From assembly GCF_002105535.1 (NCBI RefSeq), contig NZ_CP015848.1:3452926-3516925 (forward strand): a stretch of 64,000 nucleotides of DNA. Reading direction: 5' to 3'. Origin of the DNA: Magnetospirillum sp. ME-1 (lineage in GTDB: Bacteria; Pseudomonadota; Alphaproteobacteria; Rhodospirillales; Magnetospirillaceae). Of the stretch, positions 32,407 through 41,835 are shown piece after piece (positions within the stretch are counted from its first letter, which is position 1; each line of letters begins with the position of its first letter). The translations under genes and the position numbers were made by a program. The notes beneath the pieces were generated by a model. It ran no database searches, was not told where the DNA came from, and worked only from the letters and a program-made list of their open reading frames with translations.

Positions 32407-34203
32407 ATGGCTGAGCAGACGGGCGCCGATTCCAAGATGATCGATCCGGCGGAACTCTCCAAGGCGATGACCAACATCGCCGAACGGTCCCAGCGCATCG
32501 TGACCGACTTTCTCACCCGTCAGGCGGCGGATCCTTCTGCGGCCACGGCCGATCCGCTGAACATCGGCAACGCCTTCATGGAGATGACGGCCAAGCTGAT
32601 GAGCGACCCGGCCAAGCTGGTCGAGGCCAATCTCAACCTGTGGCAGGACTACATGTCGCTGTGGCAGAACACGGCGCGCCGCATGCTGGGCGAGGAAACC
32701 CAGCCGGTGGTGGCTCCCGATTCCGGCGACCGCCGCTTCAAGGACGAGATGTGGCAGGAGAATGAAATCTTCGACTTCATCAAGCAGTCCTACCTGCTGT
32801 CGGCCCGCTGGATGCAGGGCATGGTGAAGAACGTCGAGGGCCTGGACGACCACACCGCCAAGAAGGTGGACTTCTATACCCGCCAGTTCGTGGACGCCAT
32901 GGCGCCCAGCAATTTCGTGCTGACCAACCCGGAGGTGCTGCGCGCCACCGTGGAAAGCCGGGGCGAGAACCTGCTGAAGGGCCTGAACAACCTGCTGGAC
33001 GATCTCGAGCGCGGCAAGGGCAACCTGGCCATCAAGATGACCGATTACGACGCCTTCAAGGTGGGCGACAACATCGCCGTCACCCCCGGCAAGGTGGTGT
33101 TCCAGACCGACCTGATGCAGCTGATCCAGTACGACCCCACCACGGAACAGGTGCTGGAAAAGCCGCTGCTGATCCTGCCGCCGTGGATCAACAAGTTCTA
33201 CATCCTGGACCTGCGGCCCAAGAACTCGCTGATCAAGTGGGCGGTGGACCAGGGGCACACGGTGTTCGTCATCTCCTGGGTCAACCCGGACGAGAAGCTG
33301 GCCCACAAGGGCTTCGGCGACTACATGCTGGAAGGTCCGCTGGCCGCCATCGACGCCATCGAGAAGGCCACCGGCTCCAAACAGGTCAACGCCGCCGGCT
33401 ACTGCCTGGGCGGCACGCTGCTGGCCTGCACCCTGGCCTATCTCGCCGCCAAGGGCGAGGACCGCATCGCCTCGGCCACCTTCTTCACCACCATGACCGA
33501 CTTCAAGGAGCCGGGCGAGCTGGGGGTGTTCATCGACGAGGAGCAACTGTCGGCCCTGGAAACCCGCATGAACCAGGCGGGCTACCTGGACGGCCGCGAC
33601 ATGGCCACCACCTTCAACATGATGCGCGCCAACGACCTGATCTGGTCGTTCGTGGTCAACAACTACCTGCTGGGCAAGGATCCGTTCCCGTTCGACCTGT
33701 TGTACTGGAACTCGGATTCCACCCGCATGCCGGCGGCCATGCACAGCTTCTACCTGCGCAAGATGTATCAGGAAAACAGGCTGATCGAGCCGGGCGGCAT
33801 CGAGCTCAACGGGGTCAAGATCGATCTCGGCAACATCAAGACCCCCATCTACATGCTGTCCACCCGCGAGGACCACATCGCGCCGTGGCAGAGCACCTAC
33901 GCGCTCACCCAGCATGTGTCCGGTCCCATCAAGTTCGTGCTGTCGGCCTCGGGCCACATCGCCGGCGTGGTCAATCCGCCGGCCGCCAACAAGTACTGCT
34001 ACTGGACCAACGCCAAGAAGCCCAAGAACCCCGAAGTCTGGCTGGCGGGCGCCACCCAGGTGGACGGCTCGTGGTGGACCGACTGGCAGAAGTGGGTCGA
34101 GAAGTTCGCCGGCAAGCAGGTTCCCGCCCGCGTGCCGGGCTCGGGCAAGCTCAAGGCCATCGAGGCCGCTCCGGGCTCCTATGTCCGGGTCAAGGCGGTG
34201 TAG
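32407..34203 (+). CDS. phaC: class I poly(3-hydroxyalkanoate) synthase
   Basis: The product is 598 residues, the usual class I length. It polymerises hydroxyacyl-CoA into PHA granules. The lipase-like box is GYCLGG with nucleophile Cys333; the other triad members lie in STREDHIAPW (Asp) and GHIAGVVNPP (His). The N-terminal region (PAKLVEANLNLWQDYMSLWQ) is the oligomerisation/granule part. AAGGGGA precedes the ATG. A rho-independent terminator follows. No phaA, phaB or phasin gene is adjacent. Confidence 0.96.
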   Translation: MAEQTGADSKMIDPAELSKAMTNIAERSQRIVTDFLTRQAADPSAATADPLNIGNAFMEMTAKLMSDPAKLVEANLNLWQDYMSLWQNTARRMLGEETQPVVAPDSGDRRFKDEMWQENEIFDFIKQSYLLSARWMQGMVKNVEGLDDHTAKKVDFYTRQFVDAMAPSNFVLTNPEVLRATVESRGENLLKGLNNLLDDLERGKGNLAIKMTDYDAFKVGDNIAVTPGKVVFQTDLMQLIQYDPTTEQVLEKPLLILPPWINKFYILDLRPKNSLIKWAVDQGHTVFVISWVNPDEKLAHKGFGDYMLEGPLAAIDAIEKATGSKQVNAAGYCLGGTLLACTLAYLAAKGEDRIASATFFTTMTDFKEPGELGVFIDEEQLSALETRMNQAGYLDGRDMATTFNMMRANDLIWSFVVNNYLLGKDPFPFDLLYWNSDSTRMPAAMHSFYLRKMYQENRLIEPGGIELNGVKIDLGNIKTPIYMLSTREDHIAPWQSTYALTQHVSGPIKFVLSASGHIAGVVNPPAANKYCYWTNAKKPKNPEVWLAGATQVDGSWWTDWQKWVEKFAGKQVPARVPGSGKLKAIEAAPGSYVRVKAV

Positions 34204-34213
34204 TTCCTTATAT

Positions 34214-34225
34214 CCGACCGGTCGG
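34214..34225. promoter_or_regulatory. CCGACCGGTCGG palindrome
   Basis: A perfect 12-bp palindrome lies 10 bp after the phaC stop and before the terminator. It looks like a TetR-family half-site pair but its place at a 3' end gives no clear role. Confidence 0.3.
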
Positions 34226-34230
34226 TCGAG

Positions 34231-34261
34231 AAAGGCGGCTCCTGCGGGGGCCGCCTTTTTT
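34231..34261 (+). terminator. rho-independent terminator of phaC
   Basis: AAAGGCGGC (34231-34239) and GCCGCCTTT (34250-34258) form perfect 9-bp arms, followed by a T-run. It separates phaC from the convergent kinase gene. Confidence 0.9.
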
Positions 34262-34278
34262 CTTGGCTTGCCGCCGGT

Positions 34279-37200
34279 TCAGGTTCCGAGGGCGGGCAGC
34301 GAAACGGTGAAGGTGCTGCCTTCCCCGGCGGTGGACTCCACCCGGATGGAGCCGCCATGGCGCTCGACGATCTTGCGGCACACCGCCAGGCCGATGCCGG
34401 TGCCCTCGAACTGCCCGCGGCCGTGCAGGCGCTGGAAGATCATGAAGATGCGCTCGAAATATTCGGGCTCGATGCCGATGCCGTTGTCGCGGATGGCGAT
34501 GTCCCAGACGTCGCCCGCCCGCGTGGCCGTCAGGGTCACCACCGGCTGCCGGTCGGCGGCCCGGTATTTCAGCGCGTTGCCGATCAGGTTCTGGAACAGG
34601 CGGACGAGTTCCATGCGGTTGCCGTGGGCGGTGGGCATGGGGGTGGCGCTGGTCACCGCGGCGCCGCTTTCGGCGATGGTGGCCGACAGGTTGGCCAGGG
34701 CGTCGGCGATGACCTCGCCCAGGTCCAGGTCCTCCATCTCGCGGTCCGCATGGCCGATGCGCGAGTAGTCCAGCAGGTCGCGGATCAGGGCGTCCATGCG
34801 CCGGGCGCCGTCCACGGCGAAATGCAGGGATTCGGCGGTGATCTCGTCCAGCTTGTCCTTCAGCTGGCGTTGCAGCAACTGCAGGTGCCCGGTGATGGCC
34901 CGCAGCGGCTCGCGCAGATCGTGTGAGGCCACATAGGCGAACTGCTCCAGCTCGGCGTTGGAGCGCGCCAGGTCGGCCAGGGCCTTTTCCACCGTCTTCT
35001 GGGCATTGCGCTGCAAGGTGACATCGCGGGAGAACACCGCGACCCGGCGGATGCCGCCGTCCGCATCGCTGATGGGGTAGACGCGGTTGTCGAGGATGGT
35101 GCCGTCCCGTTCGTCATGGGTGTGAAGGGGCGTCCTGTCGTCCAGCACTTGGCCGAACTGAGCGCGGCGGGCTTCGGCCAGGGCGGGCGGCAGCCAGTCG
35201 AAGAAGTTGGTTCCCGCCATGGCCGCCGGCGTGCTGGCGAAACGGGCGGCCAGCGCCTCGTTGGCCGCCAGGATGCGTCCCTGGGGGTCGAGCAGCAGGG
35301 CGCCGTCGATGGTGGCGTTGAGCAGGGTCTTGGACAGTTCCTCGCTGTCCCTCAGGGTCTGCTCGATCTGCTTGCGCCTGATGATGCCGGCCAGGGTGTC
35401 GGCGACCATCTTCAAAAAGCGCTCCTCTTCCGCCTGCTGCTGGTGGCCATGGCCCACATAGGTGTTGAGCACGCCGAGCAGGTCGTTGCCGTTCATGATG
35501 GGGACGCAGTAATGGCCATGCTCGTGCATGTCCGCTACCTGGGTGTGGTGGCGTTCGTCCACATGGGCGGCGAAGACCACCTCGCGCCGTTCGGCGGCGG
35601 TGCCGCACAGGCATTGACCGAGGTTGATGGTCGCGCAGCTGCGGATGATGCCCTGCGACAGATTGTGCTCGGCCGCCAGCCGCAGGGTCTGGCCTCCGGG
35701 CTCGCTGAGGAAGATGCTGCCCCGTTCCTCCAGGTTGAGCCAGGGCAGGTTGAGGATTTCCACCAGGGAATCATGGAGGATGTCGCCCAGCGGCCGGTCC
35801 TCGAGGGAATGGCGGAGCATGGCGCCCAGCGCGGTGGTCACCGCCAGATTGCGGGCGGCCTCGGTCTCGGCCCGAACGCGTCGGGCGATGTCGCGGAACA
35901 GGGTGACCGCGCCGGTGATGCGGCCGTTCTGGATGATGGGGGCGCTGGTGAACTCCACCGGAATGGGGGTGCCGTCGCGCCGCCAGTGGACGTCGCGGGG
36001 AATGTGGCGGGTGTTGCCGTCGTGCAGGGTCTGCCACACCGGGCAGGCGACCGCGGGGAATTCGCTGCCGTCCGCCCGGTGATGGTGGACCTCTTCATGC
36101 AGGTTGAGGCCGATTCCCTCGTTCTCGCCCCAGCCCAGCATGCGCCGCGCCGTCTGGTTGATGAAGGTGATCCGTCCTTCGGTGTCGACACCGCAGATCC
36201 CTTCGCCGGCCGAGCCGAGGATCAGCTCCAGGCGCCGGCGGGCCTCCTCGGTCTGGGCATGGGCGTCCTCGATGGCCAGGGCGGTGCGGTGACGGTTGTG
36301 CCAGCCGCGCAGGAACAATGCCGCCATGGCCAGGCTCAGCAGTGAAAAGGCGGCTGCCAGCGCCGTCAGAATGCGGATCTGCCGGTTCCAGTCGGCGAGA
36401 TAATCCTCCTCGGCCAAGCCGACGACGATCCACAGGGGCAGTTCGCCCACCCGGTTGACGTGGACGCTGCGCTTGATGTTGTCGATGCCGGAATGGGCGT
36501 GGTAGGCCGCCCTGTCCGCCCGGGATTCGATCACGGCGCGCAGTTCCGGCGATGGCTTGGGCGCCTTGGCCACCACGCCGCCGGGGCCGTCCAGGTCCGG
36601 GGTGCGGGCCAGGGCCGACGGCCCGTCATCCCACAGGCTGACCACGCCGTTGGGGCCGACATTGATGCTGCCGAAGCTCTGGGTCAGGCGATCCAGCGGC
36701 ACCGCCACATGCACGTCCCCGGCGAAGGATCCGTCCGGGTGGTCGAGGCGGCGGCTCAGCGTGATGATCCAGGTCTGGGCGGCGCGGCCCAGCACCGGCT
36801 TGGAGATCACCAGCCCGGCATTGGGATCGTCCCGCATCCTGATGAATTGTGGCCGGTCGGCGATGCTGGCCTGGGCCACCTTGATGCCGGTCACCCCGTG
36901 GCGGATGATCCCGGCCTCGTCCACCACCCGCAGGCCCAGCGCCTCGGGGAGGCGGGAATCGTGGCGGCGCAGGACCTCTTCCAACTGGGCGGCATCGATG
37001 CCGCCGGCCCGTTCCTGGCGGGCGATCTCGTCGGCCACCGCCAGAAGGGTGATGTCGATCTTGGTGATGGTGCCCAGCAGGCCGGCCCGCAGCACGGTGG
37101 ACAGGTTCTCGACCAGTTGGTCGGCCTCTTTCCTGTGCCGTTGCTGCCCGACATTGACGATGATTGCGATGGCGGCGGCGATGATGAGGTTGAGCGCCAG

Positions 37201-37326
37201 GAGCGCCGCAAGCAGGCGAAAGGCCATCTTCCGTGTCTGCAACACGATCTCGCCGGGCGATTTGTGCCCGGCATCGTGAACGTCAGGGTTTGGTCTGGAA
37301 GCGGTCGTCATTATGCCAAACGCCAT
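34279..37326 (-). CDS. membrane PAS/GAF hybrid sensor histidine kinase
   Basis: The product is about 1015 residues. A membrane helix at about 36-58 and another at about 320-342 enclose a dCache-like periplasmic sensor (residues about 60-310). A PAS domain (RRLELILGSAGEGICGVD), a GAF domain (about 500-640, with CATINLGQCLCGTA and HGHYCVPIMNGNDLLGVL), a second PAS, and a HisKA/HATPase core follow: ASHDLREPLR, NLIGNALKYR, DNGIGIE and GTGIGLAV. There is no receiver domain. No response regulator is adjacent, so the partner is unknown. Neither ATG (37326 or 37311) has a clear Shine-Dalgarno. Confidence 0.88.
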   Translation of the reverse strand: MAFGIMTTASRPNPDVHDAGHKSPGEIVLQTRKMAFRLLAALLALNLIIAAAIAIIVNVGQQRHRKEADQLVENLSTVLRAGLLGTITKIDITLLAVADEIARQERAGGIDAAQLEEVLRRHDSRLPEALGLRVVDEAGIIRHGVTGIKVAQASIADRPQFIRMRDDPNAGLVISKPVLGRAAQTWIITLSRRLDHPDGSFAGDVHVAVPLDRLTQSFGSINVGPNGVVSLWDDGPSALARTPDLDGPGGVVAKAPKPSPELRAVIESRADRAAYHAHSGIDNIKRSVHVNRVGELPLWIVVGLAEEDYLADWNRQIRILTALAAAFSLLSLAMAALFLRGWHNRHRTALAIEDAHAQTEEARRRLELILGSAGEGICGVDTEGRITFINQTARRMLGWGENEGIGLNLHEEVHHHRADGSEFPAVACPVWQTLHDGNTRHIPRDVHWRRDGTPIPVEFTSAPIIQNGRITGAVTLFRDIARRVRAETEAARNLAVTTALGAMLRHSLEDRPLGDILHDSLVEILNLPWLNLEERGSIFLSEPGGQTLRLAAEHNLSQGIIRSCATINLGQCLCGTAAERREVVFAAHVDERHHTQVADMHEHGHYCVPIMNGNDLLGVLNTYVGHGHQQQAEEERFLKMVADTLAGIIRRKQIEQTLRDSEELSKTLLNATIDGALLLDPQGRILAANEALAARFASTPAAMAGTNFFDWLPPALAEARRAQFGQVLDDRTPLHTHDERDGTILDNRVYPISDADGGIRRVAVFSRDVTLQRNAQKTVEKALADLARSNAELEQFAYVASHDLREPLRAITGHLQLLQRQLKDKLDEITAESLHFAVDGARRMDALIRDLLDYSRIGHADREMEDLDLGEVIADALANLSATIAESGAAVTSATPMPTAHGNRMELVRLFQNLIGNALKYRAADRQPVVTLTATRAGDVWDIAIRDNGIGIEPEYFERIFMIFQRLHGRGQFEGTGIGLAVCRKIVERHGGSIRVESTAGEGSTFTVSLPALGT

Positions 37327-37437
37327 ACGAAAGCTGATAAAAGGATAATGGGGCGCCGTGGCGCGGGCAAGGGATTATACGTATTTTCGGGCAAGTTGTT
37401 GCTGAAAGTGCGCCTGTTTGACGAAATGTGACCGGGG

Positions 37438-38430
37438 TCAATAATTGGCGATGGCGCAGGACTGGCCCTTGCCGCGCAAGCTTCGGCACAGGGTTTCGGC
37501 GTCGGCGCCCGACAGGGGGCCGGCCATCAGGCGGTAGGTGGTTCCCAGGTCGGGAATGTCGGTTTTGACCGCCTTGAACTCCAGGGGCGCCAGTTCCGGA
37601 TATTCCTTTTTCAGGGCCTCGACCGCCTTGTCGGTGGTGGTGGGCGACGCCATGGACAAAAGGTGCAGCCCCAGCGTGCCCTTGGGGTTGAACGGCACCG
37701 TGCCGCCGGGGATGTCGCCGGGCCTGGTGGCGCCGGGAACACCGCCATCGGGGGCGGCTCCGCCGGGCAGGGTCGGCTTCTTCCTGGGCTTCTTCTTGGG
37801 CGGCGGGGGCGGCGGCGGCGCATTGGCCAGGTTCCGTTCGGCGGCGATGATGGCGGCCATCTCCCGCTGGAACTCGTCGTGTTCCACCAGACCCAGGCGG
37901 CCCAGATCCTCGGCGCGGCGCCGCCCGGTGGCCAGGGCTTCCTTTTCCAGCCGGGCCGGCGGCGCCCGCAGCACGGGCTCGGCGGGCAGCAGGCTGTCCA
38001 TCAGGAAGTCGCGTTCGGCCTGGCGGACCGAGGCCGGCTGGCCCGCAGAGGGCACCGACAGGCGGGACAGGCGGTCGGCAAGGTCGCGCAGCGCCACCGG
38101 CCGGCCCAGGCCGGCGGCGGGCGGCGGGGCGGAAAAAGGCAGCAGGGCGCCGATATTGGCGGCGCGCCGGGTTCCGGCCTCCTCGGGCGTGACCAGCCCG
38201 GCCTCCACCAGCTGGCGCAGCAGCAGGAAGCGCTGGGCCTCGGGGTCGGCGGCGATGAAGGCGGGGACATTGAGGCGGATCTCGGGATAGCGGACCGGTT
38301 CGCGTGCCATTTCCTGCGGCGGCGACGGCCAGGATTCGGCGGGGGGCGGAACACCGACCACGCCGCCGCATGACGCCAGCGCCGACAGCATCGCCAGGAG
38401 CGAAGCGATACGCGATGCACCACGCGGCAT
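37438..38430 (-). CDS. SPOR-domain-like lipoprotein
   Basis: The product is 330 residues from the ATG at 38430, chosen for an AAGGGGA site upstream. It has a lipobox (MLSALASC), a helical middle region (residues about 50-215), a Pro/Lys linker (NAPPPPPPPKKKPRKKP) and a C-terminal 90-residue SPOR-like fold (LGLHLLSMASPTTTDKAVEALKKEYP, YRLMAGPLSGADAETLCRSLRGKGQSC). SPOR domains bind denuded peptidoglycan at the division site. The family of the middle region is unknown. Confidence 0.72.
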   Translation of the reverse strand: MPRGASRIASLLAMLSALASCGGVVGVPPPAESWPSPPQEMAREPVRYPEIRLNVPAFIAADPEAQRFLLLRQLVEAGLVTPEEAGTRRAANIGALLPFSAPPPAAGLGRPVALRDLADRLSRLSVPSAGQPASVRQAERDFLMDSLLPAEPVLRAPPARLEKEALATGRRRAEDLGRLGLVEHDEFQREMAAIIAAERNLANAPPPPPPPKKKPRKKPTLPGGAAPDGGVPGATRPGDIPGGTVPFNPKGTLGLHLLSMASPTTTDKAVEALKKEYPELAPLEFKAVKTDIPDLGTTYRLMAGPLSGADAETLCRSLRGKGQSCAIANY

Positions 38431-38543
38431 TACCGTTCCCCTTGAAATCCCATGCATGAAGGGTATGCGCTCGGCCGGCAATGTCAACCTCCGGTACGGC
38501 GTGCTAGGGTGGCCGGACCGTTGAATTGAGCTGGGGGCTTGGC

Positions 38544-39083
38544 ATGACCGGAACGGCTTCTGCCCGCTACGACGCCGTGGCGCGGATCCTTCATTGGGTG
38601 ATGGCGGCGGCCATCCTGGCCCTGTGGGTGATCGGGCACATGATCGACGTCCTGCCCAAGGGGCCGGTGCGGTCCGAGGTGATCGGCCTGCACAAGGCCA
38701 TCGGGGTGATTCTGCTGGTGATGGCGGTGGCGCGGCTGGCCTGGCGGCTGACCCGGCCCCAGCCGCCGCTGCCCGCCACCATGCCGGCGGTCGAGCGCCT
38801 GATGGCCTCGGCCGGGCATGTGGGTCTCTATGTGCTGATGGTGCTGATTCCCCTGGATGGAATCCTGCTCAGCCAGAGCGCCGGCCGCGAGGTCTCGGTG
38901 TTCGGCCTGGTGCTGCCCGTGCTGGTGGGCAAGGACGACGCCCTGAAGGGGATGCTGAAGGGCGGCCATGTGGCCTTGGGCTGGATTCTGGCCGTGGTGC
39001 TGGCCGGGCATGTGGCGGCGGCGCTGCGCCACCGTTTCATCCTCAAGGACGACATCATGGCCCGTATGCTGCCGGGACGCTGA
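38544..39083 (+). CDS. cytochrome b561
   Basis: The product is 179 residues with four membrane helices and the b561 heme-His positions: ARILHWVMA, IGLHKAIGV, HVGLYVLM and GGHVALGWIL. It shuttles electrons from quinol across the inner membrane to periplasmic acceptors such as superoxide. GGGGGC precedes the ATG at 38544; a TTG at 38526 is less likely. Confidence 0.9.
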   Translation: MTGTASARYDAVARILHWVMAAAILALWVIGHMIDVLPKGPVRSEVIGLHKAIGVILLVMAVARLAWRLTRPQPPLPATMPAVERLMASAGHVGLYVLMVLIPLDGILLSQSAGREVSVFGLVLPVLVGKDDALKGMLKGGHVALGWILAVVLAGHVAAALRHRFILKDDIMARMLPGR

Positions 39084-39089
39084 GGAGCG

Positions 39090-39119
39090 GCCGGGGCGGG
39101 GCGTTTTCCCCGCCCCGGC
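39090..39119. terminator. bidirectional terminator
   Basis: GCCGGGGCGGGG (39090-39101) and CCCCGCCCCGGC (39108-39119) form perfect 12-bp arms around CGTTTT, between the convergent cytochrome b561 and cytidylate-kinase-like genes. Confidence 0.85.
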
Positions 39120-39127
39120 TTCGCGCC

Positions 39128-39835
39128 TTACACCTGGGCGTGGGCGAGGTCGCCGCGCAGAACGCGGCCGGAATGGACGGCTTCGGCCATCACCACGATG
39201 GTCTCCACCACGTCCTCGAAATCATCCATGCGATCGGTGTTGATGGTCAGGTCGAACTGGCTGGCGTCGGACAGGCGCGAGCCGAACGCCTCCCACACGA
39301 ACTTGCCGCGCCGGTGGTTGAGGTCCTGGGCCTTGGCCAGCAGGTCGGCCTCGTTACCGTGGCCGGCGGCCGCCATGCGCTTGGCGCAGACTTCGGGGCT
39401 GCCCGCCACCCGGACCCGCAGCGCGCATTCGCCCGCCAGGATGATGTGGGCGCCGCGCCCGACGATGACGCCGCCCAGACGGCCCAGGCTCATCACCACC
39501 TTGATCAGGGTGTCGCGGTAGGCGTCGGGGCTGATGTCCTTGCCCGAGAACAGGCGGTAGAGCCACATGTCCTTGGCGCGGCCGAAGCCTTCGTCCAGCA
39601 GCCGCACGATGGCCGGGTCGTCGTTCAGGCGGCCCGACACCTCGCGCAGCAATTCCTCGTCGTAAAGGGGCAGTTTCAGGCGCTGGCACAGGCGGGTGGC
39701 GATGACGTCTCCACCCGAGCCGAAATCGCGCGACAGGGTGATCACCGGCTGGCGGGGGCGCAGGTGCTCGCCTTGGCGAGGTACGGTGGCGACCTCGGCC
39801 ATGGCGGAGATTACGGAAAGGATATTGGTCGTCAT
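39128..39835 (-). CDS. cytidylate kinase-like family protein
   Basis: The product is 235 residues. The nucleotide-binding loop is SRDFGSGGDVIATRL, a variant P-loop typical of the cytidylate-kinase-like (CMK-2) family. GGVIVGRGAHIIL and RVAGSPEVCAKRM match that family. It is not Cmk itself, and its substrate is unknown. GGGAGG precedes the ATG. Confidence 0.8.
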   Translation of the reverse strand: MTTNILSVISAMAEVATVPRQGEHLRPRQPVITLSRDFGSGGDVIATRLCQRLKLPLYDEELLREVSGRLNDDPAIVRLLDEGFGRAKDMWLYRLFSGKDISPDAYRDTLIKVVMSLGRLGGVIVGRGAHIILAGECALRVRVAGSPEVCAKRMAAAGHGNEADLLAKAQDLNHRRGKFVWEAFGSRLSDASQFDLTINTDRMDDFEDVVETIVVMAEAVHSGRVLRGDLAHAQV

Positions 39836-39957
39836 GGAAGCCTCCCTGCGGAATGCCTACCTATCGGCCATGATACGCCCAAGACGAAGGGGCCGCCATC
39901 CCCCGCGTGGAGAAGGCGGCCCCGGCAAAAACGCGGTTGCCCTGTCGTGGGCGGTGT

Positions 39958-41370
39958 CTAGATCCGGTAGCCCAGGCGGATGCCGCCCCAATGGCGCCCC
40001 TGTACCATGATGGGGGAGGAAACGTCCTTCATCATGATGAACTGCCCGCCGCCCATGTCGCGGCGATAGGTCTGCAGCAGGAAGGGCTTGGTGTTGCGTC
40101 CCGCCGACAGGCCGGTGCGGTCGTTGAACATGCGCCGGTTGCGGCAATTGGCGTTGTTCCACACGGGGTCGGCGCCCTGGGGGTGCGACACCTTCTTGTT
40201 GTGGGTGGCGATATAGCCGTTGCGGTCGATGGTGACGCAAAAGGCCACGCGCGAATCGAGGCCCAGCAGCGGTTCCTGGATGTCGGGCAGCACCTGGTCG
40301 GTGAAGGCGACATAGCGCGAGGTGTGCTGTTGCGGGTTGGTGCCGGCGATGGGCTGGTACGCCTCGTCGAACAGGTCGGAGATGGAAATGCGTCCGGAGG
40401 TGACGCCCTGCTCGAACAGGGCGGACACCTTGCGGGCGGCGTCCTGGATGGCCTCGATGAACGGTGTGTCGGCGGTGCGGAAGCCCGAGGCGGCGATATA
40501 GCCCATCAGCTCCTCGGAATTGCCCAGGAGCGAGGCGATGCGCTCGTCGGCCTTGCGCAGGCTTTCGCTGGTCATGGCGATGCCTTCGAAGAACTTGTCG
40601 ATCTCGCCGATCACGTCGCCGCACTGGGTGAGCGAGGCGGAGGCGGCCTGGGAGATGTCGCCCACCTTGCTTTCCACCGATTCGATGACGTTGCCGAACA
40701 CCGAGACCGCTTCGTTGATGACGCCGACGCCGGACCCTACCGAATCGGCCATCTTCAGGGTGTCGGTGGAGGTTTCGATCAGGTCGGTGACCGAGCCCGA
40801 CAGCTTGTGGACGGTGTCGTCGATGCCGCTGGTGACGTCGGCGGTCTGGCGCGCCAGGGTCTTGACCTCGGTGGCGACCACCGCGAAGCCCTTGCCCGCC
40901 TCGCCGGCGCGCGCCGCCTCGATGGTGGCGTTCAAGGCCAGGAGATTGGTCTGGCGCGCGATCTTCTGGATGTTGCGCGACATGGTGCTGACCTCGCCCA
41001 GCGCGCCTTCCAGGCCCTCCAGGCGTTCCTCGATGCCCTGGACCGCGCCCACCAGCTGGTTGACGCCCGACAGCGCCTCTTCCACCGTGCGCAGTGATTC
41101 CGAGGATTGGTGCCCGGCCTGAATGGTCATGTCGCGGGTCTCGCGCCCGGCGGTGTCGATCAGCCCGATGGTCTCGGCCATGGTGTGGGCGATCATCTTC
41201 AGGTGGCCGAACAGCTCTTCCTGATGTTTCACGAAGCGGGTCAGGCCGTCCATGGTGCCGGCGATGTCGGCGACCTCGAGGCTGAGACTGTCGATCTGCT
41301 TCAAAACCTCGGTGGCGAACGAATCAATACGCTCCGCCGTCGGGGAGGCCCCGTCGCGCTCAGCCGTCAT
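39958..41370 (-). CDS. soluble methyl-accepting chemotaxis protein
   Basis: The product is 470 residues from the ATG at 41370 (GGGAGA upstream). It has no membrane segment, no HAMP and no periplasmic domain. A helical N-terminus leads to the signalling hairpin ([31 protein letters not shown]). The C-terminal 150 residues match the chemoreceptor at 22831-25041: [47 protein letters not shown]. Since this is the only possible sensor, that domain is probably cytoplasmic and ligand- or redox-sensing. Confidence 0.9.
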   Translation of the reverse strand: MTAERDGASPTAERIDSFATEVLKQIDSLSLEVADIAGTMDGLTRFVKHQEELFGHLKMIAHTMAETIGLIDTAGRETRDMTIQAGHQSSESLRTVEEALSGVNQLVGAVQGIEERLEGLEGALGEVSTMSRNIQKIARQTNLLALNATIEAARAGEAGKGFAVVATEVKTLARQTADVTSGIDDTVHKLSGSVTDLIETSTDTLKMADSVGSGVGVINEAVSVFGNVIESVESKVGDISQAASASLTQCGDVIGEIDKFFEGIAMTSESLRKADERIASLLGNSEELMGYIAASGFRTADTPFIEAIQDAARKVSALFEQGVTSGRISISDLFDEAYQPIAGTNPQQHTSRYVAFTDQVLPDIQEPLLGLDSRVAFCVTIDRNGYIATHNKKVSHPQGADPVWNNANCRNRRMFNDRTGLSAGRNTKPFLLQTYRRDMGGGQFIMMKDVSSPIMVQGRHWGGIRLGYRI

Positions 41371-41519
41371 TCCGCTTTCTCCCAGAGTACAATTCACCCA
41401 TTTTACGGCGCCTCTTTTGGGCGCCTTTATTAATTGGGTTTCAATAAAACCTATTGCCAGGGTATGCGTCAACGCCTGCGTTCAGACAAAATCAGGCCAT
41501 TTGGTATGAGGCGTGGGCG

Positions 41520-41720
41520 CTAAGCGGATGAATCTCCGTCCTCATCGGCGAATTCGCCCGCCTGATCTTCGCCTTTGGATTTTACAGGCCTGTTCTTTAC
41601 CGGATTGGAAAAGCGGAAGCGTCCGGCCAGCACGCAGCCCTTCATGCCCGGATCGCAAGGCCGTCCGGCCACCCGCGTGCAGGTGCCGTGATCATCGTGG
41701 GGGCAGCCCCATCCGCTCAT
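41520..41720 (-). CDS. small Cys-rich protein
   Basis: The product is 66 residues, starting with ATG at 41720 behind GGAGG. Five Cys and three His lie in the first 35 residues (GCPHDDHGTC, GRPCDPGMKGCVLAG), a likely metal-binding or disulfide-linked knot; the rest is charged and acidic at the end. I recognise no family. It is preceded on the same strand by rsmA. Confidence 0.65.
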   Translation of the reverse strand: MSGWGCPHDDHGTCTRVAGRPCDPGMKGCVLAGRFRFSNPVKNRPVKSKGEDQAGEFADEDGDSSA

Positions 41721-41778
41721 GTGGCCTCCGTTTCGTTGCGCTCAGTGTAGCATGGCGGCGGTCAGGCGCGCTGACGCT

Positions 41779-41835
41779 CGTCAAGAGGTACGGGCGTCAA
41801 GAGGTACGGGCGTCAAGAGGTACGGGCGTCAAGGG
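41779..41835. repeat. tandem 16-bp repeat over the rsmA stop codon
   Basis: CGTCAAGAGGTACGGG occurs three times without interruption (41779-41826), followed by a truncated fourth copy. The unit contains the complement of the rsmA stop codon and its last codons. The 16-bp period shifts frame at each unit. Confidence 0.9.

Noticed and set aside
41779-41835. CRISPR array or protein-coding repeat
   Set aside because: Units are contiguous, have no spacers, and the 16-bp period contains stop codons.
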